Positions 21,590 to 52,954 of a stretch of 64,000 bases of DNA are shown piece by piece. This DNA is from Amoebidium appalachense (taxonomy: Eukaryota > Ichthyosporea), in the NCBI GenBank assembly GCA_963693365.1, contig CAVNZM010000010.1, positions 8,556,001 through 8,620,000 of the forward strand, written 5' to 3'. Numbering within the stretch: position 1 is the first letter of the stretch; each line of letters starts with the position of its first letter. The position numbers and the translations under genes were made by a program. The notes beneath the pieces were generated by a model. The model did no database searches. It had not been told where the DNA came from and saw only the letters and a program-made list of their open reading frames with translations.

Positions 21590-21955
21590 TTTGAAAACAC
21601 ACACACCCGAATAAACACAACCACCACCTAAAAAAGGAAACAACACACAAACACCATCTAAAAAAGGAAACAACACACAAACAACACACAACCACCACCT
21701 AAAAAAGGAAACAACACACAAACAACACACAACCACCACCTAAAAAGGGAAACAACACACAAACAACACACACCCGAATAAACACACAACCACCACCTAA
21801 AAAGGGAAACAACACATAAACAACACACAACCACCACCTAAAAAGGGAAACAACACATAAACAACACACAACCACCACCTAAAAAGGGAAACAACACACA
21901 CCCGAATAAACACACAACCACCACCTAAAAAGGGAAACAACACACACAGCATTGT
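21590..21955. repeat. Tandem array of ACAACACACAACCACCACCTAAAAAGG-type units
   Basis: Units of roughly 35-45 bp, variable in length, combine AACAACACAC, CCACCACC and TAAAAAGGGA blocks. Some units add a CCCGAATAAACA block. Confidence 0.85.
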
Positions 21956-22884
21956 TAACGCAGCGCAACAAGACCATGCCCAGATCACAGGCCTCACACG
22001 GGCTGGTTAATAAAACAGCAACACGTCTCGAGCACAGGGCACCACACCTACACAACCAATTGCACACGTATAGCAAATGCATATGCAATTGTTCTTCAGC
22101 TTGCAAAGACATGCATGCCACGAACCATCATGGACACAATCGAGGAAAAGGACATGTGCAGGCAAAGACACCTGGACGCCAGGGGTCACAGGCACGCAGC
22201 ACGTGGCTTATGTAAGCCTCCAAACTACACAGCGTGTACGTGCACACATACCAGCCTGCATACGGGGCCATAAAAAAAACCACTGCGCAAGACAGACACC
22301 TTCCCTCCGTGGACCTGGTTGCAGTTGGTGTGCCATTGCAGGCACCCATGGAACACATGAAAAGAACATAGACGTGCCATATGTGCTGAACATGCACAAA
22401 GATGTGGATGTAACTACGACCCAGTGTGGGAGGCGTGAACGCACACATGCTTCTGTCAATAAACTTGTAGATCCAGTCATGCACAGGGTGTGTGTGTGTG
22501 CACGTGTATGCGCATGTGAGCACGGATGTGTGATTGCCAGTTATGAAGTGAAGTTGTACACGTTTGCATGTGTGGTGGAAAGCATCGTGCAGACATGCGG
22601 GTAGGCCAGTGTGTGTGTGTGCAAGTATTTAGCAAATGTTTCTAGATGGTGCTGGGTGTGTGTGTGTGTGGTGTTTTGTGTGCTTGACTGCAGCGTGTGT
22701 ATCGGTGTGATTAGATATAGTGTGTGTGTCCATGTACATGAGTTTGGTGTGCGTGTGCACGCACAAAGTGAATAAACGGGCCTGAGCGTAGCTTGGTGGC
22801 CTCCATAAATGCTGGTAGCCACGGCCCAAGCCACCTGCAAATCCTCAGAGCCCAGACACACGGCAACGTGTTATCTAAGGGTCG

Positions 22885-22890
22885 TTTATT
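22885..22890 (-). terminator. Polyadenylation signal of the ubiquitin-eL40 gene
   Basis: AATAAA on the minus strand lies 28 bases after the TAA stop at 22918. Confidence 0.6.
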
Positions 22891-22917
22891 TGCGTACACA
22901 CGCAACGACACCAACGT

Positions 22918-34173
<11,256 letters not shown>

Positions 34174-35339
34174 GGTGCCGTGCGCCTGCACACCACGTGT
34201 ACGCTACGTGCACACACACGCCCCGCACAGACCCTGCGTGTGCAGAACCCCGGGCACGCGCTAGGTGCCTAAAAGCTCGCTCTCTACTAGGACTGACTGC
34301 GAGCGACGCACCAATATAACTACAGAGGTACGTTTACTCTCCCGCGGCATATGGCACACAAAGAGTCGCAGTAGTCTAGTCACCAGGCTGATGTCAACCC
34401 GCTATGCCACCGCGTGTGTGTAAGGCCAACATGCACAAGCCTTCTCATAAGTGTTCCTGCACAACTCTCTCTCTCCCTCCCCTCTCTTTTCTCTCTCCCT
34501 CCCTCCCATCTGCGGAAGCCCTACAACCTCGCACACACGCGCACTACTCTATCAGCACTTCTCTTTCACGTGTTCTGAACTTCTGTGCACTCTCATCGAT
34601 CAAACTCATTGATTGGATATGTCGGCATTCCTGCAGGCTAAGGCGCAATCATTGCAATGTTTACGTAATTGAATAGATTTGTTTGGTTAGAAGACCCAAT
34701 GGTTTTACGTAAGATAAGGCTATTTATGGTATATCTTATCTTATTTACCAATCAACGTATAGGAGGTTGCGGTTTGAAAACGTTGGTCTGTGCGATCAAC
34801 AGGTGGCCGGTAGACTCGCTATACATATGTGCTACCATATTGGAAGCGCTCATATGTGCAGTGTGTAAGGGACAAAAAGAGAACATTAATTTCCATGCAC
34901 ATAGATACAGTCCCTCTTGTTTACAGGCGCGCTAAATGAAGCCAAATATGGACCTCAAGCTTGCAACGATGTCATTATTTGTGTGCGTATACTGGCGTTC
35001 ACAGAAACAACACGACATTCCTGAGTCCAAGGGCGTTAGATCCACGTGCCTTGATGCTGGCCTCGGCGTTGGTCTGCTATCCACTCTGGTGCCGCACCCG
35101 TGAATGTTCGGTAGACGCACTAAACATGCAGGCGTGTCGTATTAGATATCTGGCGCACGGGACGCACCCCAGGCATTTTTTCCCAAGGACTCGACACCCA
35201 GTCTGATCCAGGACTATAAATGATCACGCCCCCTTCAGATGCGTTTCAATTTGATACAAGCCACTGGCACATGCGCATAGTCGTACAACAACATCACCCC
35301 AGTGCATATGTACAGGTTGATCTGTTTTGAGAAGACATC
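34174..35339. promoter_or_regulatory. Divergent spacer between EXOSC7 and the secreted-protein gene
   Basis: About 1.2 kb of ordinary complexity holds both promoters. A TATA box for the right-hand gene is at 35215; no clear core element was seen for EXOSC7. Confidence 0.45.
35215..35220 (+). promoter_or_regulatory. TATA box of the secreted Cys/Thr-rich protein gene
   Basis: The sequence GGACTATAAATG places TATAAA 120 bases before the ATG at 35340, a plausible distance for a short 5' UTR of about 90 bases. Confidence 0.5.
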
Positions 35340-38328
35340 ATGTGGTCCCTAGCCATTGCCCTGGTCCTAGGTAAGTACTGTGCCATCGGTCATAACTCGG
35401 ATTCCGAATGATTCCAACTCGAGCTCAGCCAGCCGCTCAGCCTTGTCTCATCTTACGTACGCACTACTAAGTGAGTTAATTGCACGTATCCTAGGCATAT
35501 GCAGGCCTACGTACAGCTAACTAGAGTCTTAGGCTGCCGCACGCACCCCCGCGGCCATTAGCTTTTTGTCGCCAGGTTCACTACGGTACCGGTGCTGGAA
35601 GTTTGTAAGGTGTCGAATCTAAGACTTTTGAAATTTGGTATTTAGTGACTTCTGCAGATTGCATATTCAGTCATTGGATGAAGAATGTTTCAGCCAGCTA
35701 GCTTCACTGAATGATTCTGCAACTTACAATTATTTCCGAATATGTATAGTGTACATGTGCTTACACAGCCACTAACCATTGACCACCCTGCTGTTCTCCA
35801 CAGCGGCTACAGGGCCCACAGTGGGACACAGTGTTGATAGACGTGCTGCAGCCGTGTGGGTGCCACGGCAGTCAGTACCCCTCACCTACTACGTGTGTGC
35901 CGGCACATACAAGTCCTACTGCGAGTCCATCCTGGACATTCTCATCATGCAGGGCAAGGATGCTGCTCCAAACTTCCTGGCCTCCTCGCCCTACGACAAA
36001 ATGTGCAGCTCGTGCCAGCCCGCCGTCACAAAATTGAACCCCGTGCGCTGCCTGTGTGGAAAGGTATGTGCGTGTCGTGCTCCGAGACTAAAGTGTTTTG
36101 TGTTTCAGTTCAATTCGTTCTGCGACGTTTGGTTTGAACCGTACGCCTACAAATCTGCTTCTATTGGGCCAACGGTTTTTTTCTTTTCACAGTGTGCCGT
36201 TTTTATTGTTTTGAGCCCTGATAATATATCAGTTGACTCGTCCTCTTTACTGTGTGTTCGAGTTCCACTGTTGCTGGCAGTGATTTTTGCCAATGTTCGG
36301 CGAAACATCCGAAATTGTCAGCATCTGTGTGACTAGTGTCTAGGTCACTTCATGACACTCACCCCCCAATCCCATACACACAGTACGAATCGACAGGCCG
36401 CAGCCCCCAGTGGACCACAAAATACTGCCAGAACATCTGCAACCAAGTAAATATTATCCTTTGAAGCCGTCCCCCCCCCCTCCCCCCGCCCTCCCTCTCG
36501 GACAAGAAAAAAAAGAAAAATAATCATAGTAAACGAAATTATTAGTAAACAGAAACATTATTAACACCATCCTTGTCGTCACCATGCACCGATATGCGTC
36601 ATGTGGCCGCTGTCCAACCGCTGCCCGCACAAGGAAACTTTTACTGATTCCGAGTAACACACATACACCTTTACACTGCACGTCCATACAGTTGCCAAAG
36701 AGCTCTCGTCCACACAACACACGTCCCCACACTCTCGCAATCCGTGATGCATCCCAGGTTTCAAAAGTATCTGCCCTTAGTAAGACAAGTGTAAATTACA
36801 CTTAAATGGTCGACTGAGAGCATGAACCCCTTCTTTTGCTTGCTTCTAACTCCTTCCCCACTCCAGCCCGATGGAGACTACATCTGCCCACCGCAATTTT
36901 GCAAGTGTGCCGACAGTGGTTTGGAGGGCCGCTGTGAGGTAGAGTGGTATGATCGCTACGGCAATGGCTACGACATCTCCACGTGCAGTGACTGGGTGGC
37001 AAACCCGGGCACATCGGCCACAGACAAGTACTGCCGTGACACGTGCACGAACAACCCACCGTTCTGCATCTGCTCACTGTGTCTGTGCAAGGACCTGCTG
37101 CAGCAGGAATGTGGTGGTCAGCAGACAACAACAACAACAACCATAGCGACCACGACCACATCCACTACAACCCCCACCCCTACTACAACCACTACCACCA
37201 CCACTACAACAACAACCACCACCGTGATTCCCACTACAACCACCACAACAACAACAACAACTACCACCCCCACTACAACCACCACTACAACCACCACTAC
37301 AACCACCACCACCCCGACAACCACCACCACCACAACAACCCCCTCTACCACCACCACCAGCACCACCAGCACCACCACTACCACGCCCACTACAACCACC
37401 ACCACCACAACCACAACCACGCCTACAACAACCACCACGACCACGACCACCACCACCACCACCACCACCACCACCACCACGCCCACTACAACCACCACCA
37501 CCACCACCACCACCCCCCCCCACTACAACCACCACTACAACCACCACTACAACCACCACTACAACCACCACTCCCACTATAACCACCACCACCACAACCA
37601 CCACCACCCCTACAACAACCACCACTACAACCACCACCACCACCACTACAACCACCACGCCCACTACAACCACCACCACTACAACCACCCCCACCCCAAC
37701 TACAACCACCACTACAACCACCACTCCCACCACCACCACCACCACCACCACAACCACCATGACAACCACCACTCCCACCACCACCACCACCACCACAACA
37801 ACAACAACCACCACCACCGCCACCGCCACCCCCACGCCAACCCCAGGGCCCTGTCCCCTCTACGGTCAATTCAACGATGCAGGGGACATAACCGTCTCCA
37901 TAGGTCCAGGATGGGTCAATGTCACCATCGACACAAGCACCGCCACCCCTCCCGATTCCATTTCAGGTGATATCCACGTAGCAGTGGGATGCGACAAGAT
38001 CAACATACCCCAAAGCGGGGGCAACCCTGCTCTCGGTCAGTTCAAAAACTGCGGAACCCTTGCATATCCTCTCTGCCGTGGTGCGCAGCAGGCAGGGAGC
38101 GGAACCCTAAACAGGGTTAACATTAGCACCAAGAATCTGATATGTGCTTTTGGTCCGGAGGTGCTTGTGGTGCACTACGTGGTTAATGGCAACACGGCTT
38201 ACTACTGCGGCAAGTGTCTTCCCCAGACCACCCCCCCCATCCAGGGGCCCTTCATGTGCGATAACGCCTTCAAGTTCAATAGTGGGGGAGGCAGCTGGGC
38301 GTACTTTGCAGACATCAACATCATGTAG
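35340..38328 (+). CDS. Secreted Cys-rich, Thr-stalk (mucin-like) protein with a one-base slip
   Basis: Exons are 35340-35370, 35804-36063, 36384-36446 and 36867-38328, phase-consistent to the stalk. MWSLAIALVLAATG is a signal peptide, split by intron 1 after residue 10. The N-terminal part (to about residue 205) has 20 cysteines, many as CxC or CxxC (RCLCGK, FCICSLCLC). A Thr stalk of about 235 residues with scattered Pro follows (37125-37835), a likely O-glycosylated rod. A C-terminal domain of about 160 residues with eight cysteines ends DINIM. No transmembrane helix or GPI signal is visible, so it is probably cell-wall or extracellular. The head and tail frames differ by one base; the only obvious slip site is a C9 run at 37513-37521. 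Removing one C would give a 604-residue protein. The family is not recognised. Confidence 0.75.
37125..37835 (+). repeat. ACN-codon repeat encoding the Thr stalk
   Basis: ACA/ACC/ACT triplets run for about 710 bp with Pro/Ser/Ala interruptions. The wrong frames read as His-Tyr-Asn or as Gly/Val (minus strand) and are not genes. Confidence 0.85.
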
Positions 38329-38473
38329 GGAAGGATGGCCTATGATCTTGTGCATGCAAGGGCCGCCGGGTGTGTACGTACTTATTAGACCTGCGGAATA
38401 TAGCTCCTGTGGGTGCGTTGAATGGCAGGCAGACACTAAGCTAAGCCTCGCCAGATCACATGTTACTAAGTTA

Positions 38474-38479
38474 AATAAA
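38474..38479 (+). terminator. Polyadenylation signal of the secreted-protein gene
   Basis: AATAAA in TTAAATAAATAG lies about 145 bases after the stop at 38328. Confidence 0.55.
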
Positions 38480-39093
38480 TAGTGAAGTCTGCTGGTTAAC
38501 GTCTGCTGGTTAACTTTACTCACATACTGTACTGTATGTGCTCGTGGCAAAATGCAAAATTTAAGTTGTACAGTTACTGTATGTATTAGGTATCAACATA
38601 ATGATTTATGGTCTGGCATAGAATCAAGGGTCATAGGTCATAGCCAGTGCAGCCGGTGCAGCAGTGGCATAATTGCTTAGGATATGTTGCATGCGTCGTA
38701 CTCTCTGGCGATTTGTATACTAGGGCATTGCAGTTGATTTGTTGATCATGACAATATCATTATGCGACAGTGTTTTCAACCCGGCCGGGATGCTTCGAGT
38801 TCTAAGAAAAATGATGTCCCAGCGCATGTATGATGGAGAAAATTGGTTGCTCGCCATCGGTCCTACCCCTGCCGGCCAGACGCTGTGTATATATAGGAGA
38901 TGTAGTTGGTATTGTTGGGCTGATTCAAAATCTGGTCATGCATGCCTGGCTTGAATCAAAATGAATAGAAAAAGCCTTTTATTTCATGCTGCATTGGACC
39001 CTGCATGCATGGCCTTTTGCACCTATGTTTCTTCATGGCAGCTGGAGGGTGGGTGAGTCCCCCCCTGAATTGAACGTACATGTCCTCCTGCAG

Positions 39094-39162
<69 letters not shown>

Positions 39163-39470
39163 TTTTCCCTGAAGGAGGTCTACACACCGGCTACAGCTGC
39201 AGTAGGACGACGAGGGTACCTGCTATGGCATACAGGGATGGGCTAAATCATAAGATTTTCCGTAATTAAGATCGATTATGAGATCTAGCGCGCCTCTTCT
39301 GGCTGGCTAGCCCCCGTGTGTGGCACATATGAAAAATAAGATTTTTCTCCGTGTCCTTGTGGGCTAGGGGGGTCTGGGACTAAGATTATAGCTGGCTAGG
39401 GCTGAAATCCACGTTATCTTATATTCGGCCTACCCTGTAGGCAGATGCACGTGGGTGCCACTGGTGAGTT

Positions 39471-39517
<47 letters not shown>

Positions 39518-40296
39518 ACACACACACACGTTCACACACACACAAACTTAATGCACACAAAACACACAAACACGAACAAACGCACACACATACACACCCA
39601 CACGCTACACGGGCACACTTAAAACGCAAACTCGCGCACGCATATATACAGTGACGCACAGAAACACATCAGCACGCACACACGTGTACATAGTCACACA
39701 CACACCTACGACATGCACACGCAGGCACACACATGCACACGCCATACACAACGCACGGACACGCACGCGCACACCCAGGCACACACACGTTCTCGCACAC
39801 ACACGCACGCACACACAAAGACAGATAGTCAAAAGCAATGGAAAGTTTGCCAACATATCAATCATCAGCCGACTGGGCTTCGTGTCTCAGCACATAACCC
39901 CAGCTAGGGCACCTTTTATTATGAACACACTTCATCATTCTTGCAGCCCAACAGTGTGCCCTATGCACTAATAGTGTTTGGTGGCATTTTAATTACACCG
40001 CATCCATATATCCATATATGGTCATATGGCCGTTGGGATGGCCACGAGTCCTAGCCTGTGTGCTTCGTCTCACTTTTAACCTTGCACATGACAACATTTG
40101 CCCATACATGTATTTGCACATATATGTATTTCATACGTATCTGCACATGTATGTATTTCATATGTATCTGCACATCTTGAGTTGCATACATATCTGCACA
40201 GGTATTCGCACGTGTACATGCATGCACAGGCGCACATGTACCCAATCATAAGTGCACCACACCACACCACCCTATTTGACGCACCCACCTACCCAC
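38480..40296. other. Spacer between two convergent genes
   Basis: It holds about 0.6 kb of ordinary DNA, a C run of about 65 (39096-39162), a (CA)n tract (39470-39530) and CA-rich DNA to 39.8 kb, then ATGTATTTGCACATA-like degenerate repeats (40110-40210). A minus-strand AATAAA at 39915-39920 could serve the gene to the right. No gene was seen. Confidence 0.55.
39096..39162. repeat. C67 homopolymer
   Basis: This is an uninterrupted C run in the convergent spacer. Confidence 0.9.
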
Positions 40297-49214
<8,918 letters not shown>

Positions 49215-50753
49215 GTTTCTTACCCAGAAGAGAACTGCCCTACAAAATAGAGACCTTGAAGAGAACTGCGCTACAAACTGGAGAACATGGAATACATACG
49301 CAAGCGACTCGGCTATATTTTCTCGGTTTCGACGGAAGATGGTTTGGATGGAAATAAACCCTGGGTGTGTGTTGTGCCTAACGGGGTCACCCATACACTA
49401 AGGGCGTGCGCAACCCAGACCACTAAGCGCGTAAACCAGACCACTGGTTTGCACTAAGTGCGCAAACCAGACCAGTAGCCTGCACCCCAGGCTTCAAAAG
49501 CACAAATAAATGACCAGCAGAAGCACAAATAAATAATCAGCAACAAAAATAGCGGCTATACTAAAGGTTACCGAGCTAAGGTAACATGGTACCTAAAGCG
49601 TTCTGTTTCCTAAGATGTTCCCTTCTCCAGGGCAGCTTTCCCTTTACGGCTCAGGGCAGTAGTCTATCGTTGGTTCTTTCAATGAATATTAGCATACTTT
49701 GTAGTGTGTGATTGATTTAGAATGACGTCATAATGCTCAGACTAGTGCGGGCAGACGGCAGCCTGCAGCTGAGCCTCGCCTACACTAACATGCATGTTGG
49801 CCACCTCGCAGCACTGTTCCAGTTCCGTATGTACGGCCTATCTTGCCACATGAGCAACCCCCTTTCAAATGCTATACTTAGTGCTGGTATACAGAAGCAC
49901 TAGTGGCCACCTGTGAGGTCACCCTGCACCGGAGATAGTGGGGCCCAGGGCAGGGCAGCGTATTTTTGGCGTGGCATTTGGACGGTGTTTCAACGTGCAC
50001 ATCGTTTGCCTCGAAACGTGCTGTGATGGGCACAACAACGTTTGGCACTTTTAGAGCTTGATGAGTCGGCATATGCATGGGGTCACTTCCTCGGCTAAGG
50101 ACAGGTTGGCAAGACAGCAACCTACATTTCTGTATCGCGGGCTCCAGACACCACACCCTATTGAAATAGATAGACCAATAAATTCCCCTAGAGTTGAGCG
50201 ACGTTACATGGGTACTGCTTGCAAGCCCATCTTCAGGGAAACAAATTTAGAGCTCTATCATACACCTGCCTGTGGAAAAACTATTCACGAAGTTTGCATA
50301 TACAGGCAACACATTCCTTGCATTTTTACGCAGTTCACGAGGTTCTCTATCACTAGCTGCAGAATCGCATATATGAAACATTCGAATTCATCTCCTCCCA
50401 ATCACCCATTGCCGTCCAGCCACATACCCAAAAGTTACCAGGGTAAAGTGCACGAATAAGCCTAGGCCTTTACTTGCAGACAACACACTTTCGTTCCGTT
50501 GACCGCACCTACAAACATACAACTGTGAGGCAGCGCGTTGCTAGTGGGCACTAAGTTTGCTGCAGGCATTCTAACGAGCCTGCTGCAGGATCTAACTTCT
50601 ACTGTACATTCTTGTATGCTTAACAGTCAGCGCGTACAAACGATTCGCAAAAGTTCGGCAGAGAATATCAGAGGCTATTCTGTATGCAAGTTAATAACAT
50701 TGGCAACAACCAACTTGCACGTACGCACACGCAGACAATTGGAGAGGAAAACG

Positions 50754-50794
<41 letters not shown>

Positions 50795-51478
50795 GAAGGA
50801 GCAAGGTATGAAGGGAGGGCGAAAAGGGGTAAGCAGAAAAAAGGTGAACATAGATATGAGTAATGGGAAGCGGGAAAAAAAAAGGGGGGGGGGGGGGAGG
50901 GGGGGGGGGGGGGGGGGGGGGGGAAGAAGAAAAATTGAAAAAGAAAAAAAAAAATGTCGTTGACATCAGGGGGGTTGAGGGGGTAGATGAAGGACGCACT
51001 ATCCAGGACGTGGTCACATTTCAAGTCATCCGGTGATATACGTCTTGCCGCAAGGGTGTGTGTGGCACCTTCGCATATTTTCCTGCAACATTTCAACCCG
51101 GAGCGCTGCTTGTGCGGTGAATCAGAACAGCCACCTCCGGCATGTGTACTGGAAGCCCAGGTCTTCCTGCAGAGTACAATGGCTCCGTCAGTTTAAGTCA
51201 CCAAAGAAACAAGTGTTTCGTTATTGCAGGATCTATTGCACACCAGCACAATGCCTTTTAAAGCTATACATGTGCGTGGAGCCAGGGGAAGCACCAAAAT
51301 ACATTGCAGAAAACAGCAATTTGTCTTGTCTTTTTGCCTACTCTCTCTCTTAGACCATATCCCCAACCCTATTTCAACTCTATCTTTCACACTTCTTCGT
51401 CCTTCTTTTCCAAAACGAAAGGGGTGGGGGAGAGGGGCGAGGGAGGGGGGGGGGGGGGGGGGGGGGGGATAACCTCAC
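49215..51478. other. Spacer between the two zinc-finger paralogues
   Basis: It holds the promoter of the ELM2-SANT gene on the left and the 3' end of the smaller paralogue on the right. A motif AACC(C/A)GACCA-like, in a GCGNAAACCAGACCA context, occurs three times at 49404-49474. G runs lie at 50755-50793, 50883-50923 and 51448-51469. No gene was seen. Confidence 0.5.
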
Positions 51479-52071
51479 CTAGCCCAGCACGTGGTCAGCC
51501 ATTTCTCGTTCGTGGCCCAACTCCATCAGCCGTGACCTCTTTGCACGCAGGGCCGGATCTCCACCCACGTCCGGATCCCATCGCTGGCCATATGTGCCCC
51601 CGCCTATTGGCCCATGCACGGCATATGGTGAGTAGCGGGCCTCGGCAAGGTCCCTTGCATGATGACTTGGCCCCCCATAACCATAGCCAGCCGGACGCTG
51701 GCTGTAGCCGTAGAAGGGTGCCTCCACCGGCCTGCTGGCCTCTGGGTATCCGTACTGGGCATAGGGCTCGGTGGGCCCACTGTAGCTGTAGTATGTGTAG
51801 CCCCCCGGTGATCCGCCTGGGGCCGGGGCGCTGCTGTATGGCTGCTGGTCATTGGCCCAGGATCGTGGCTCCTCCAGGGCACTGTATGGCCGGTAGCTGG
51901 CCGGTGGGCCGTGGTCGTCGGCACTGCTGTCTGATGCACGTGCTACCCGGGCAGGTGTGGCTGCAGGCCACAGTGTCAGAAAGAGGGGTATTGGAGCAAG
52001 AAGGCGAGAGTGAAACACGTGACTAAAGAGCACGCATCAAGACTAAGGGGGAAAGCTTTTTTCTTCTTCTT

Positions 52072-52114
<43 letters not shown>

Positions 52115-52954
52115 GTCGGATGGGGGGGAGGGTGTGTGTGGTGGTGGTGGTGGTGGTGCAAAAAATAAGAAACAATGGAAAAAAACATTGAATGACTACA
52201 AAAGCAACCGCACCTTCTTTAGAGTCCCCCCTCGACCTCTTTGCGGGGATCTTGTACTCGGCCAGTTCTGACTCTTCTGGGTGCTGTTTTTCCATGTGCC
52301 GTCTGCAGGGATAGCGTTAGTGTCAGCACACACACACAGGCTAAAATGTGTGTCCAAGAAGCACACCCAACATCAAGGTCTTTCCAACACCAAGACTTGA
52401 GCATACCCGCCCACATAATACAAGGACACAGCCCGCCTCTGCCTCCTTGATACAACAAGAATCAATACTCAGGCCCTGCACATACCTTTGCACATCCAAC
52501 CAGACAATACCAGCAATGAAAAGCACAAAGCCTCAAAACTGCATGCTAATCTGCGTGAGCACCATAGTGTCAAATAACTACTGCAGGCACTTCAAGAATT
52601 GCAGGGTGAAATTTTCATAGAAGAACAAGCTGTAGACCAGCCACTGGGCACCTACTTCAAGGATCTTGGGTCACTATATCGCTTGGAGCAGGTGGGTATG
52701 CTGCAGGCGTGTGGCTTCTCCCCTCTGTGAGTGACCATGTGCCCTGCCAGGTGGTCGAGTCTCTTGAACCGCTTGAGGCACTCGGGGCACTCGTGTGGGC
52801 GCAAGTCCGAATGCACAGCCATGTGCTTGGTTAGGCTGCTCTGGTTGGGAAAGCTCTTGCCACATTCTGAACATTGGTGTGGAGATTTCTCTTTTGACTG
52901 GCCACCTCCCTGCCCATCCTCCCCCTCGCTCACTGGCGAGTGCTCGCTTTGCAT
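51479..52954 (-). CDS. C2H2 zinc-finger protein with Tyr/Gly/Pro-rich tail, paralogue of its neighbour
   Basis: Exons on the minus strand are 52954-52656, 52302-52214 and 51960-51479: 289 aa, all phases closing. Three C2H2 fingers (CSECGKSF...HMAVH; CPECLKRF...HMVTH; CSIPTCSKRYSDPRSLKRHMEKQH) match those of the gene at 40297-49214 in sequence and spacing. The third has the same C-x4-C form and is split by an intron at the same codon and phase. The tail is not ELM2/SANT but a Tyr/Gly/Pro/Ser-rich, prion-like stretch (YSYSGPTEPYAQYGYP and similar) ending with a basic ALRAKRSRLMELGHE segment. It is probably a DNA-binding regulator. Start chosen at MQSEHSPVSE; an in-frame ATG at 52993 would add 13 residues. 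A 5' UTR intron is possible (acceptor-like GGGTTCAG just upstream). Confidence 0.85.
52078..52113. repeat. T run of about 36 and (GGT)n
   Basis: On the minus strand this is (CAC)n followed by an A run, in intron 2 of the smaller zinc-finger gene. Confidence 0.85.

Larger units (their letters stand above)
20511..22884. other. Spacer between hexokinase-like and ubiquitin-eL40 genes
   Basis: It contains a T-run/G-run junction (20625-20692), about 0.4 kb of ordinary AT-richer DNA (20.88-21.3 kb), a 59-bp tandem duplication (21352-21470), a CA/AAAAAGG tandem array (about 21600-21955), and GT-rich DNA to 22.8 kb. No gene was recognised. Confidence 0.6.

Noticed and set aside
37043-37970. His-Tyr-Asn and poly-Val/Gly frames over the Thr stalk
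   Set aside because: Out-of-frame or antisense readings of the ACN repeat. The His-rich end of the plus-strand frame follows the C9 slip.
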